Source: Flavihumibacter stibioxidans (GTDB taxonomy: Bacteria; Bacteroidota; Bacteroidia; Chitinophagales; Chitinophagaceae). From it: a stretch of DNA of 64,000 nt. Both the position numbers and the translations under genes were made by a program. The DNA lies in assembly GCF_014332695.1 (NCBI RefSeq), contig NZ_MBUA01000001.1:1364001-1428000 (forward strand). The letters are read 5' to 3'. Position 1 is the first letter of the stretch; each line of letters begins with the position of its first letter. The notes beneath the pieces are model-generated. The model saw nothing but the letters and a program-made list of their open reading frames with translations. It ran no database searches and had not been told where the DNA came from. This document shows positions 16,119 to 24,047 of this stretch, piece by piece.

Positions 16119-17276
16119 TTACATATTATTTAGCCCGCCTGCTTTATTGATTGCGGTCCTGCCAAACTGATTCTTTACCGAATCGATCGCTTTGTATAAT
16201 TCAGCTTTCCGGTTGACATCCTGGAACAGGTTGGATTGCCTGGCTTCCGCGGTCAGTTCACTTAGTTTCACCCCCAGCAGTCTTACAGCCTTTCCTTTCC
16301 GGTAAAGCTGTTGAAAAATCATTTTTGCCTGGGGCAGCAGTTCATCATCATAAAATGTGTAGGGAATGGAGGTTTGCCGGGAAGTGGTTTCGAAGTCGGG
16401 ATAGCGGATTTTTACTGCTATGCAGCCCGACATTTTGTTATCCTGCCGCAGTTCGAAGGCCAGTTTTTCTGTCATCCGGACCAGTTCACGCAACAGGAAT
16501 TCGGGGTCAGAAATATCCTGGTCATAGGTTGTTTCCGTGGAAACCGATTTGGCTTCCTGGTAAGGTGTAACACCGCCTGTATGGATACCATGTGCCTTTT
16601 TCCAGAGTTCTGTTCCATATTTTCCAAGATACCGGGCCAGCAAATCCGGATTGGCCAGCCTGAGTTCCCGGATGGTTTCAATACCCAATTGAAGGAGGTC
16701 GCGGTAGGTCTGTTCTCCCACTCCTGGTATTTTGTTCACCTTCATCGGGTCGAGGAATTCGGTTTCTGTACCCGGTTCCACAAAAAGCCAGCCATTGGGT
16801 TTGGCTTCATCTGTCGCAATTTTAGCGATCATTTTGTTTGCTCCCATACCGAAGGAGATCGGGAGTCTGGTGGTATCGATGATCTTTTGCCTTAGTTCCT
16901 GTGTCCAGGCAAGGGGTTTGAAGAATCGGTCCATGCCTGTAAGGTCTATATAAAATTCATCGATGGAAGCCTTTTCGAAAACCGGGGCAGTTCCGGCAAT
17001 GAGTTCGGTGACAATGCGTGAATATTTGCTGTATTCGCTTCTTGTGCCGCTGACGATCTTGAGGTGCGGGCACATTTTTTGGGCCGTGCGCATAGGCATG
17101 GCCGAGTGGATACCATATTTCCGGGCCTCATAACTACAGGCGGCCACTACCGAGCGGTCTCCCTGTCCGCCTATAACCAGGGGGATTCCTTTTAATGAAG
17201 GGTCATTCAGACACTCTACTGATACAAAAAATGCATCCAGGTCAAAATGCGCGATCAATCTCTGCGGCTCCGGCAT
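16119..17276 (-). CDS. dinB: DNA polymerase IV
   Basis: 385 residues from ATG 17276. A TTG at 17282 is also in frame but overlaps the promoter box. Y-family polymerase: catalytic carboxylates in HFDLDAFFVSVE and SIDEFYIDLTG, the LVIGG.....VVAACSYEARKYGI palm/fingers motif, the helix-hairpin-helix KIPGVGEQTYRDL and a C-terminal little-finger domain. It carries out translesion synthesis. The box TATTTTTG ends 3 nt before the ATG. The intergenic region beyond holds two copies of a GC-rich palindrome (family C). Confidence 0.95.
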   Translation of the reverse strand: MPEPQRLIAHFDLDAFFVSVECLNDPSLKGIPLVIGGQGDRSVVAACSYEARKYGIHSAMPMRTAQKMCPHLKIVSGTRSEYSKYSRIVTELIAGTAPVFEKASIDEFYIDLTGMDRFFKPLAWTQELRQKIIDTTRLPISFGMGANKMIAKIATDEAKPNGWLFVEPGTETEFLDPMKVNKIPGVGEQTYRDLLQLGIETIRELRLANPDLLARYLGKYGTELWKKAHGIHTGGVTPYQEAKSVSTETTYDQDISDPEFLLRELVRMTEKLAFELRQDNKMSGCIAVKIRYPDFETTSRQTSIPYTFYDDELLPQAKMIFQQLYRKGKAVRLLGVKLSELTAEARQSNLFQDVNRKAELYKAIDSVKNQFGRTAINKAGGLNNM

Positions 17277-17279
17277 TTC

Positions 17280-17287
17280 CAAAAATA
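17280..17287 (-). promoter_or_regulatory. -7 promoter box (TATTTTTG) of dinB
   Basis: On the minus strand TATTTTTG is followed by GAA and the dinB ATG, predicting a leaderless transcript. The family C palindrome at 17295-17321 sits immediately upstream, where it would cover the -10 to -40 region. Confidence 0.5.
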
Positions 17288-17294
17288 CTCATTT

Positions 17295-17321
17295 CACCCG
17301 TCGGGTGGCACCCGACGGGTG
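17295..17321. repeat. Nested palindrome, family C copy 1
   Basis: Two 13-bp arms (17295-17307 and 17309-17321) are perfect inverted copies around a single G. Each arm, CACCCGTCGGGTG, is itself a palindrome with one central base. Confidence 0.9.
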
Positions 17322-17377
17322 CGAAATATTACTATTGAAAATCAAATAATTAAGAAGTAATTGTCTAGTTCAGCCAG

Positions 17378-17412
17378 TTTTCACCCGTCGGGTGCCACCC
17401 GACGGGTGAAAA
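17378..17412. repeat. Nested palindrome, family C copy 2
   Basis: The same 13-bp arms as copy 1 (17382-17394 and 17396-17408) around a single C, extended by TTTT and AAAA to a 17-bp perfect stem. The central base shows that it is inverted relative to copy 1, so the pair frames a roughly 60-bp AT-rich stretch between dinB and the gene at 17428. Confidence 0.9.
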
Positions 17413-17427
17413 ACTTATTTTTAAGGG

Positions 17428-17898
17428 ATGGAATGGTTAAAAGCGGGGCTTGGGCCTCTGGAAAAGCTGATCAGTTTTTTACAAACGAAATCAGCCACTA
17501 ATGATGTGCAGAAAAAACAGGTATTGCGCGAACTTCAGCATAACCTGAACGTCTTCAAAAACGGGTACCTGAACAGTTTCCCGGAAGATACCCTGATTGG
17601 CCACCTGACAAATGATGCCTACAAATCGGCCATCACTGCCAATTTCAAATTCAATAAACTCAAAGCAGGAAAAATTGAACCCTACCATATCCTGGATGAA
17701 AGGAACCGTCGCTACCAGGGGTGGAGCCTCGAAGAATTGTTTGACAAGATCGATGAAAAGATCGAAGAGTTGCGGACATTGCAAAGGATGAATGGCGGAA
17801 CGGTAAAAAACCTGCGAAACAATACAGCCCTTATGCTGAGTAATTTATATTTCAGGCTGAAACTGGCAGCTGATTTTATACAATCAGAAATCAAATGA
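17428..17898 (+). CDS. Helical protein of unknown function upstream of a Crp-like regulator
   Basis: 156 residues, no signal peptide, mostly helical by composition: LISFLQTKSATNDVQKKQVLRELQHNLNVF at the start, a DAYKSAITANFKFNKLKAG middle, and an amphipathic region LEELFDKIDEKIEELRTLQRMNGG. Not recognised. The stop overlaps the start of the Crp-like gene by 4 bp (ATGA), so the two are translated together. A TATTTTTA box lies 4 nt before the ATG. The gene is divergent from dinB across the family C palindrome pair. Confidence 0.6.
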   Translation: MEWLKAGLGPLEKLISFLQTKSATNDVQKKQVLRELQHNLNVFKNGYLNSFPEDTLIGHLTNDAYKSAITANFKFNKLKAGKIEPYHILDERNRRYQGWSLEELFDKIDEKIEELRTLQRMNGGTVKNLRNNTALMLSNLYFRLKLAADFIQSEIK

Positions 17899-18488
17899 TT
17901 CAGGCAATAGATCCATTAGAGGCCATGCGCCGGCAGTTAACAGCTGTATATCCCTTAGACAATGAAGCATGGGAGGCGTTCAGTAAAATATGGCTACCTG
18001 TAACCCATAAACGAAAATCAGTAATTACAGCAGCAGGTGAAGTGGAGAAATATTTATACTGGGTTACAGAAGGTGTCCAGCGCGGATTTCACCTACATGA
18101 CACAAAAGAAGCCACTATCGTGTTCACCTATCCCAACTCCTTTTCGGGCATCATTGATTCCTTCCTTTTACAGCAACCATCAAAATATTACCTGGAGGCA
18201 TTAACCAGCAGCAGTTTCCTCAGGGCCTCCTGGCAGCAGGTGGAACATTGCAGGCGCAGCCATCCGGCCATTGCAGAACTGGTCTACCGTTCATTGTGTA
18301 TTACCACCAGTGGTATCCTGGAAAGGCAGATCGAACTGATGGTTTACAGCGCAGAGGAAAAATTCCGGACCCTGCTAAAAAGAAGTCCTCACATCCTGCA
18401 GATCGTACCCCATAAATACCTGGCATCCTACCTGGGCATTGATGCCACTACGTTCAGCAAGTTGCTGGGGAGTGTAAGGATAGAGTGA
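17895..18488 (+). CDS. Crp/Fnr-family transcriptional regulator
   Basis: 197 residues. An N-terminal cyclic-nucleotide-binding beta-roll (HKRKSVITAAGEVEKYLYWVTEGVQRGFH, then TIVFTYPNSFSG) and a C-terminal helix-turn-helix (VPHKYLASYLGIDATTFSKLLGSVR) of the Bacteroidota Crp type. Residues needed to bind cAMP are not obvious, as is usual for this subgroup; the ligand is unknown. Translationally coupled to the preceding hypothetical gene. Confidence 0.85.
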   Translation: MIQAIDPLEAMRRQLTAVYPLDNEAWEAFSKIWLPVTHKRKSVITAAGEVEKYLYWVTEGVQRGFHLHDTKEATIVFTYPNSFSGIIDSFLLQQPSKYYLEALTSSSFLRASWQQVEHCRRSHPAIAELVYRSLCITTSGILERQIELMVYSAEEKFRTLLKRSPHILQIVPHKYLASYLGIDATTFSKLLGSVRIE

Positions 18489-18554
18489 GGGCTGAGAAGA
18501 GCAGGGTAGAAGGAAATCTTGGTGTGGACCAAGAATTGTTTATTGGCGGCAGAA

Positions 18555-18562
18555 TAGTTTTG
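18555..18562 (+). promoter_or_regulatory. -7 promoter box (TAGTTTTG) of the DinB-fold gene
   Basis: TAGTTTTG matches TAnnTTTG and ends 17 nt before the ATG at 18580. A TTG lies 16 nt further upstream at 18536-18538, a little closer than usual. Confidence 0.45.
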
Positions 18563-18579
18563 TCAGTAAATAATAAGAA

Positions 18580-19158
18580 ATGAAACCAATCAACAGTTCG
18601 GAGTTACTCAGCAAACTCAGGGCAAAAAGCCTTTTCCTGCTGGACCAAATCGAAAACATCGGAAATCACACCCCGATGGAATTACTTGAAATGAATGATG
18701 GCATGGGGAGGTGGAACACCCTCCAGGTGCTGGAACACCTCAATACCTATTACCGTTATTACCTACCCAGGATCGAAACTTTACTTGAAAAATCAGCCAC
18801 CGGCCCGAATCAGTATTTCAAGCCGGGGTTTCTGGGGAATTATTTCACCCGTACAATGCAACCAAGGAACGGCCGGGTGGCAAACAAAATGAAGGCGATG
18901 AAAAACCATTCACCGTCTCCCGAACTGGATGGCAGGCTGGTTATCAGCGAGTTTCTTCAATGGCAGCGCAAACTTGGTTTACTGATTGAGCGGTCAGAAA
19001 ATGTAAACCTTAACAAGATCAGGGTACCCATTTCGATAGCACCATTTATCAAATTGAAACTTGGGGACGTATTTGCCTTTATCGTTGCGCACAATAACAG
19101 GCATTGGGTGCAAATCGAAAATTTACTGGAGCGGTATCCGGTAACGTTAACGCTATGA
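18580..19158 (+). CDS. DinB-like four-helix metalloprotein
   Basis: 192 residues, no signal. The pattern is that of the DinB/DUF664 four-helix bundle: MGRWNTLQVLEHLNTYYRYYLPRIETLL with a candidate metal-binding His, and FAFIVAHNNRHWVQIENLLERYP at the end with two further His residues. Members include thiol-dependent transferases, but most are uncharacterised. The name has nothing to do with DNA polymerase IV above. Single gene, convergent with rimM (10-bp gap). Confidence 0.75.
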   Translation: MKPINSSELLSKLRAKSLFLLDQIENIGNHTPMELLEMNDGMGRWNTLQVLEHLNTYYRYYLPRIETLLEKSATGPNQYFKPGFLGNYFTRTMQPRNGRVANKMKAMKNHSPSPELDGRLVISEFLQWQRKLGLLIERSENVNLNKIRVPISIAPFIKLKLGDVFAFIVAHNNRHWVQIENLLERYPVTLTL

Positions 19159-19168
19159 GGTTGGACCC

Positions 19169-19681
19169 TCACGCATAAATCTCCAGTAATCCCTCCGGCA
19201 AATCAAGCACAACCTGCTTTTTTTGCTGGTCCATGCTCACCAGTGAACCCTGGTGTACGGGTATCAGGGCTTCCTTCCCATTCAGGTCTATGCGGCACAA
19301 TACCTGGTGGGGTTGCTCAATCACTTCCAGTATTTCACCTAAATCTTTACCGTCTGTGATAATATGGAATCCAAGCAGGGAGATGGATGCAGTTTTTGCG
19401 GCATAAAGCTGGAAATCTTGTTCGGCCAGCCAAACCTCTTTTGATACCAGTTTTTGCGCCTGTTCGCGGGTGGCGACGCCTTCTAACTGAAGGTAAACTT
19501 CCGTCTCTGTTTTCATGCGGGATGAGTGCACAAAATATGGCAGGAACTCACCCTTATGTGCCTCGATGAAAATCGTTTCCAATCCTTTGAGAGATGTTTT
19601 CTTTCCCAGAGCATGCTTTAATATAAGTTCACCATTCACACCATGTGCGGCGGCAATCTTTCCAATGCTGTTGTAGTTCAT
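19169..19681 (-). CDS. rimM: Ribosome maturation factor RimM
   Basis: 170 residues from ATG 19681. A longer frame to 19792 only reads through the family B repeat and is rejected. The N-terminal domain (IGKIAAAHGVNGELILKHAL) and the C-terminal PRC-barrel (LLGFHIITDGKDLGEILEVIEQPHQVL ... EALIPVHQGSLVSMDQQKKQVVLDLPEGLLEI) are both complete. It assists 30S maturation by binding S19. rpsP lies upstream in the usual order, but a terminator, a family B repeat and an own promoter box separate them. trmD, normally next in this operon, is 36 kb away. Confidence 0.94.
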   Translation of the reverse strand: MNYNSIGKIAAAHGVNGELILKHALGKKTSLKGLETIFIEAHKGEFLPYFVHSSRMKTETEVYLQLEGVATREQAQKLVSKEVWLAEQDFQLYAAKTASISLLGFHIITDGKDLGEILEVIEQPHQVLCRIDLNGKEALIPVHQGSLVSMDQQKKQVVLDLPEGLLEIYA

Positions 19682-19686
19682 CTCGA

Positions 19687-19694
19687 CAAAATTA
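19687..19694 (-). promoter_or_regulatory. -7 promoter box (TAATTTTG) of rimM
   Basis: On the minus strand TAATTTTG is followed by TCGAG and the rimM ATG. It lies between the family B repeat and the start codon, which suggests rimM is transcribed independently of rpsP. Confidence 0.5.
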
Positions 19695-19699
19695 CAAAA

Positions 19700-19793
19700 G
19701 GTGTCTGACATGTGGTGTCTGACATGTAGTGTCTGACATCTTAGATTACCGGATTCAGAAACCATAGATGTCAGACACCACATGTCAGACACC
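19700..19793 (-). repeat. Long inverted repeat, family B copy 2 (extra unit)
   Basis: On the minus strand this has the same arms and a 28-nt loop as the copy after alkB, with 20 of 28 loop positions identical. The arm near rimM has three TGTCTGACA units instead of two (19701-19739), and the arm near rpsP has two (19768-19792). It sits in the rpsP-rimM gap. Confidence 0.95.
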
Positions 19794-19816
19794 TAAATAC
19801 CTGCACCTATATCCCT

Positions 19817-19847
19817 AAAAAAAATCCCGGCACTGATGTACCGGGAT
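19817..19847 (-). terminator. Intrinsic terminator after rpsP
   Basis: A 7-bp stem (ATCCCGG at 19824-19830 with CCGGGAT at 19841-19847), followed on the minus strand by a run of eight T. It lies 30 bp after the rpsP stop. Confidence 0.8.
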
Positions 19848-19876
19848 CTTTATTCCGAGTTAATCGAATCAATCAA

Positions 19877-20317
19877 TTACTCAGCACCACCTTCCTGACG
19901 GGGCTGCGGCCTGCGGGGCGCTGTCGGATAACGACGCTGCTGGCGCTGCTGACGGTTCTCATCGCTTCGCTTCTTGATCTGAGCTTCGTGTTCTTTGTGC
20001 CATACTTCAAACTTCTGCATAGCAGTAACTTCATCGAACAAGCCCAGTTTCACGCCGCGCAGCAGGTGTTTCAGGTACAATACGCCCTTGAAAGACAGGA
20101 TACGACGAACAGTGTCAGTAGGCTCTGCACCTTTGTGCAGCCAATCCAGCGCGCGCTGGCGGTCTAACTGAATACTGGCCGGAACTGTCAGGGGGTTGTA
20201 AGTACCGATCTTCTGGATGAATTTACCATCCCTCGGTGCACGGGCGTCCGCCACTACGATAAAGTAGAATGGCCTTTTCTTGGAGCCGTGACGCTGCAAT
20301 CTCATTTTAACTGGCAT
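19877..20317 (-). CDS. rpsP: Ribosomal protein bS16
   Basis: 146 residues from ATG 20317. The core is typical ([42 protein letters not shown]). The C-terminal tail from about residue 110 is long, rich in Gln, Arg and Pro ([21 protein letters not shown]), and longer than in most bacteria; such tails are common in this phylum. Part of the 30S subunit. It has a strong promoter of its own (20372-20402) and a terminator. Confidence 0.96.
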   Translation of the reverse strand: MPVKMRLQRHGSKKRPFYFIVVADARAPRDGKFIQKIGTYNPLTVPASIQLDRQRALDWLHKGAEPTDTVRRILSFKGVLYLKHLLRGVKLGLFDEVTAMQKFEVWHKEHEAQIKKRSDENRQQRQQRRYPTAPRRPQPRQEGGAE

Positions 20318-20371
20318 CGTAAATAAAAATTTAAATGCGTGAACAAATAGGGTTAACGTTGATAAGGAGTG

Positions 20372-20402
20372 CAAAAGTAGCAATCCTATTTATTTCCACA
20401 AA
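20372..20402 (-). promoter_or_regulatory. Promoter of rpsP with -33 and -7 elements
   Basis: On the minus strand TTTG (20402-20399), exactly 19 nt, then TACTTTTG (20379-20372). This is the full Bacteroidota consensus with ideal spacing, the best promoter in the window. Leader about 50 nt. Confidence 0.75.
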
Positions 20403-20431
20403 CTTAATAATTATTAAGTTATTGCAAAGCT

Positions 20432-21766
20432 TTAGCGGCGGCCAAATCCACCTCCCAGTCCGGGCATTTTCCCCCCCATCGGCATCTTATTCATCATTTT
20501 CATCATATCCTTCATCTGCTCGAACTGCTTCATGAACGCGTTCACATCAGCAATATCCTTTCCACACCCCTTCGCAATCCGCTTCCGGCGGCTCTGGTCA
20601 ATGGTATCCGGATTTGCACGCTCAAACGGCGTCATAGAATTGATCATCGCTTCAATGCCCTTGAAAGCATCATCGCTGATGTCAATGTCCTTGATCGCCT
20701 TGCCCACACCGGGGATCATTCCCAGCAAATCCTTTATATTACCCATTTTCTTAATCTGATCCAGCTGCTGTTTGAAATCCTCGAAATCGAACTGGTTTTT
20801 CCGGATCTTTTTCTCGAGTTTCTTCGCCTGAACCTCATCAAACTGGGCCTGGGCACGTTCCACCAACGTAGTGATATCTCCCATACCCAGAATCCGTTGT
20901 GCCATCCGCTCGGGATAAAACACATCCAGGGTATCAAGTTTTTCACCGGAACTCACAAACTTGATCGGCTTGTTCACAGTGTATTTGATCGAAAGTGCCG
21001 CGCCACCGCGGGTATCACCATCCAGCTTGGTCAGTACCACACCGGTAAAATCAAGCCGCTCGTTGAAAGCCCTGGCCGTATTGACTGCATCCTGTCCGGT
21101 CATGGAATCCACCACGAACAGGATCTCCTGCGGGTTCACGGCATTCTTCACATTGGTAACTTCCGTCATCATCGCCTCATCAATGGCGAGACGGCCGGCC
21201 GTATCGATGATTACCACATTTTTATTCAGGCTGCGCGCCTGTGCAACTGCATTTTTTGCGATCTCTACTGCATTCTTATTCTCAGGCTCGCTGTATACAT
21301 CCACGCCGATCTGTCCACCCAGCACCTTTAGCTGGTCAATGGCCGCCGGGCGGTAAATATCTGCTGCCACCAGCATGGGTGAATATTTTTTACCCTTCAG
21401 GTAATTGGCCAGTTTGCCGCTGAAGGTGGTCTTACCTGAACCCTGTAATCCCGCAATCAGAATGACCGCCGGATTCCCCTTGGCATTGAGTTCCGATTCG
21501 GTACCCCCCATCAGTTCCACCAGTTCATCCTTCACGATCTTTACCATCAACTGGCCGGGACTCACCGCTGTGAGCACCTTTTCCCCCATGGCCTTCTCCC
21601 TGATCTTATCGGTAAATTCCTTTGCGATCTTGTAGTTCACGTCCGCATCCACCAGCGCTCGGCGGATATCCTTCACCGTGGCGGCAACGTTCAGTTCCGT
21701 AATCCGGCCTTCCCCTTTTATCTGCTTAAAGGCCGATTCAAGCCTTTCACTTAATGATTCAAACAT
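20432..21766 (-). CDS. ffh: Signal recognition particle protein Ffh
   Basis: 444 residues from ATG 21766 (MFESLSERLESAFKQIKG); the frame is open to 21787, but homologues start here. The N domain is followed by the GTPase domain with G1 GLQGSGKTTFSGKLA, DTAGR and TKLDGDTRGGAALS. The M domain is Met-rich at the end (MKQFEQMKDMMKMMNKMPMGGKMPGLGGG). It binds signal peptides with SRP RNA and brings ribosomes to FtsY. The upstream sigma factor gene ends with a terminator at 21785-21816. Confidence 0.97.
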   Translation of the reverse strand: MFESLSERLESAFKQIKGEGRITELNVAATVKDIRRALVDADVNYKIAKEFTDKIREKAMGEKVLTAVSPGQLMVKIVKDELVELMGGTESELNAKGNPAVILIAGLQGSGKTTFSGKLANYLKGKKYSPMLVAADIYRPAAIDQLKVLGGQIGVDVYSEPENKNAVEIAKNAVAQARSLNKNVVIIDTAGRLAIDEAMMTEVTNVKNAVNPQEILFVVDSMTGQDAVNTARAFNERLDFTGVVLTKLDGDTRGGAALSIKYTVNKPIKFVSSGEKLDTLDVFYPERMAQRILGMGDITTLVERAQAQFDEVQAKKLEKKIRKNQFDFEDFKQQLDQIKKMGNIKDLLGMIPGVGKAIKDIDISDDAFKGIEAMINSMTPFERANPDTIDQSRRKRIAKGCGKDIADVNAFMKQFEQMKDMMKMMNKMPMGGKMPGLGGGFGRR

Positions 21767-21784
21767 ACCATTGCGATTTTTACC

Positions 21785-21816
21785 CAAAAAATAAGGTGAA
21801 CAAACATGTTCACCTT
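21785..21816 (-). terminator. Intrinsic terminator after the primary sigma factor gene
   Basis: An 11-bp perfect stem (TAAGGTGAACA at 21791-21801 with TGTTCACCTTA at 21806-21816) and a 4-nt loop, followed on the minus strand by six T. Confidence 0.85.
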
Positions 21817-21849
21817 AAAATGGATTGCAAATATACTCGATGTGATTGA

Positions 21850-22719
21850 TTACACACCCAGGTAAGTACGCAACTGTTGCGATCTTGAATTGGTTTTCAG
21901 TTTGGTGATGGCTTTATCTTTGATCTGGCGAACCCTTTCCCGGGTCAGATTAAATTTTTCTCCAATATCCTCCAGGCTCATAGGGTGATCTACCCCCAGG
22001 CCAAAGAAATAACAGATCACTTCTTTCTGCCTTTCCGTCAGCACCTGCATGGATCGGCTGATTTCCTGCTTCAGGCTCTCATCATGTTCAATTCCCTTAT
22101 CGGTTCTCTCTGCGTTGGGGTTTTCCAGCACATCCATCATGGTATTCTCCTCTCCTTCCGACAAAGGTGTATCCATACTAATATGGCGGGAAGACACCCC
22201 CATGGAGGCAAAGACCTCTTCGGTCTCGAGATCCAGCAATTCGGCCACTTCTTCCGGGGAAGGTTCGCGTTCAAACTCCTGTTCCAACTGGGTAAAAGCC
22301 TTTTGTATTTTATTCGTTAATCCCACTTTATTCAGGGGTAACCTTACGATTCTGCTCTGCTCGGCCAATGCCTGCAGTATGCTCTGCCGGATCCACCAAA
22401 CCGCATAGGAAATGAACTTGAAGCCGCGGGTCTCATCGAAACGCTGGGCCGCTTTGATCAGTCCGAGGTTTCCCTCATTGATCAGGTCGGGCAGCGATAA
22501 TCCCTGGTTTTGATACTGCTTGGAAACCGAAACCACGAAACGGAGGTTGGCGCGGGTCAGCCGATCGAGTGCCCGCTGATCGCCCTGTTTGATCAGGCGG
22601 GCGAGGCGAACCTCCTCCTCGGGGCCGATCAGTTCTACCTTGCCGATTTCCTGCAGGTATTTTTCCAGGCTCTGGGACTCCCGGTTGGTGATGGATTTGG
22701 TGATCTTGAGTTGACGCAT
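21850..22719 (-). CDS. rpoD: Primary RNA polymerase sigma factor (RpoD/SigA)
   Basis: 289 residues from ATG 22719; another ATG two codons upstream is equally possible. Regions 1.2 ([23 protein letters not shown]), 2.1-2.4 ([22 protein letters not shown] ... [30 protein letters not shown]), 3 and 4.2 ([24 protein letters not shown]) are all present. Region 1.1 is absent, and the protein is short, as in all Bacteroidota, where this sigma reads the unusual TTTG/TAnnTTTG promoters found across this window. Confidence 0.96.
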   Translation of the reverse strand: MRQLKITKSITNRESQSLEKYLQEIGKVELIGPEEEVRLARLIKQGDQRALDRLTRANLRFVVSVSKQYQNQGLSLPDLINEGNLGLIKAAQRFDETRGFKFISYAVWWIRQSILQALAEQSRIVRLPLNKVGLTNKIQKAFTQLEQEFEREPSPEEVAELLDLETEEVFASMGVSSRHISMDTPLSEGEENTMMDVLENPNAERTDKGIEHDESLKQEISRSMQVLTERQKEVICYFFGLGVDHPMSLEDIGEKFNLTRERVRQIKDKAITKLKTNSRSQQLRTYLGV

Positions 22720-23038
22720 ACTCATAGGTGTGGCTTTAGAGGTTTATTTTTTTCTAAGAATTCAAGGTTCAGTCCATGCAAAACGAACAAATGAGAATTT
22801 TCTTGCATTAAAATCCCGGGCTGTTTCGTCAATGGCCGGCCAGCAATTTAACATACCGGTATACTTTTTCCAAATAAACCAGACGTAATACATTGCTTTT
22901 CAGTGTTTTCACGGTATTTCTGTTCAGATTTCACCCTCTTTCCCTTTAACAAAAAATACTTGGACTATTATTTTGCAGCGTCATTATATTTTCTATTATT
23001 GCATTGATTGTATTCCTTAAGACAGACATGAATTGGAG
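22720..23038. other. 319-bp gap between divergent genes
   Basis: Holds the leaders of the sigma factor (minus) and START-like (plus) genes. No gene or RNA was recognised. A weak -7-like TTATTTTG is seen at 22968-22975 for the plus strand; no convincing box was found for the sigma gene. The stretch contains GGCCGGCC and is otherwise AT-rich. Confidence 0.5.
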
Positions 23039-23419
23039 ATGAGTAAGAAACAAATGTATACACTGGAGTATCCCGTAAGGTGTTCGCCATCGATTTTATA
23101 TGAATTCCTGAGCACCCCGGCAGGATTGCAGGAGTGGTTTGCCGATAAAGTGGACGAAAGAGACCAGGTTTTCAGTTTTTCCTGGAATGGTTCAATAGAT
23201 AAAGCGGAGGTTTTGGAAAGTGAGGAGAACAGCTTTATTCGTTTTCACTGGTTGCATGCACCGAAAGACGAATTTTTTGAATTCAGGATTGAAAAATCAG
23301 AGGTTACCAACCAAACCATACTGGTCATCAATGATTTTGCCGACAAAAAAGAGATCAAGGACCAGAGCCAGCTCTGGGGTTACCAGGTGAAAGACCTGTT
23401 CCATCGTCTCGGCAACTAA
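23039..23419 (+). CDS. START-like (SRPBCC/AHSA1) domain protein
   Basis: 126 residues from ATG 23039; the frame is open from a TTG at 23033. The pattern EYPVRCSPSILYEFLSTPAGLQEWFADKV, then FSFSWNGSIDKAEVLE and FIRFHWL, fits the helix-grip fold of AHSA1-like proteins. The family occurs singly in most Bacteroidota genomes, with unknown ligand. It converges with, and overlaps by 4 bp, the next gene on the minus strand. Confidence 0.82.
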   Translation: MSKKQMYTLEYPVRCSPSILYEFLSTPAGLQEWFADKVDERDQVFSFSWNGSIDKAEVLESEENSFIRFHWLHAPKDEFFEFRIEKSEVTNQTILVINDFADKKEIKDQSQLWGYQVKDLFHRLGN

Positions 23420-24012
23420 CGCATAAGCAGGTCCATCCAGCTCCTGTAACACCGTTGCAGGAAAGCCGGCGCTTCGATCCACTGGCTGACAGGTAGTGAA
23501 AGCGCAAGCTTCAGGAAATCCTTTTGCTGCAACATTTCATCAAGTTCTTGGGTACTGAGCTCTTTTAAAAGAGTGTAATTATCAGTACCGAAGTGATGTT
23601 CCCACGGTGATGGATGAACGCAGATATAGGCATCATCGGGCCACAAACCTTTCCGATCTACCACCATTTCTTTAAATATTCCGCTAACCTGCAGGGACAC
23701 TGAAAAATGATGTCCCCACCAGAAAAAATGACGGATGGCCAAAGTTGCGGGCGGATCGAATACCCGCGGATAATCGAGCATCATCCAGGGAAAATGACGA
23801 TACTGTTCTCCCCGGGAAATTTTTGGCGGATGTGCAAACACCTCAGGCGGAAGCCGGCTTTTATGGCTTTGTGCATAGGCAGTTGCGTAACCAGCAGCCT
23901 CACCAAATAACTCCATAACGCCTTCCATTATCCTGTTCTTCGTTAAAATCAGTCCGGGATCGGAAGCCATTTCTATTTCCTTTGGGGAAAGCTGTATTTT
24001 TACGCCACTCAT
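23416..24012 (-). CDS. Conserved cytoplasmic protein of unknown function
   Basis: 198 residues, no signal peptide or membrane segment. Conspicuous aromatic and His-rich stretches: YRHFPWMMLDYPRVFDPP, LAIRHFFWWGHHFSVSLQVSG and VHPSPWEHHFGTDNYTLL. These recall metal-binding proteins, but I cannot assign a family. Divergent from the LptF/G permease gene with only 35 bp between starts. A box TAACTTTG lies 4 nt before its ATG, suggesting a leaderless mRNA. Confidence 0.65.
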   Translation of the reverse strand: MSGVKIQLSPKEIEMASDPGLILTKNRIMEGVMELFGEAAGYATAYAQSHKSRLPPEVFAHPPKISRGEQYRHFPWMMLDYPRVFDPPATLAIRHFFWWGHHFSVSLQVSGIFKEMVVDRKGLWPDDAYICVHPSPWEHHFGTDNYTLLKELSTQELDEMLQQKDFLKLALSLPVSQWIEAPAFLQRCYRSWMDLLMR

Positions 24013-24016
24013 TGAT

Positions 24017-24024
24017 CAAAGTTA
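24017..24024 (-). promoter_or_regulatory. -7 promoter box (TAACTTTG) of the 23416-24012 gene
   Basis: On the minus strand TAACTTTG is followed by ATCA and the ATG at 24012. Confidence 0.5.
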
Positions 24025-24047
24025 TTCAGAAATCATTCCGCTTCACT

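Noticed and set aside
19682-19792. Upstream extension of rimM through the repeat
   Set aside because: It only translates the inverted repeat, whereas RimM homologues begin at the ATG 19681, which also follows a promoter box.
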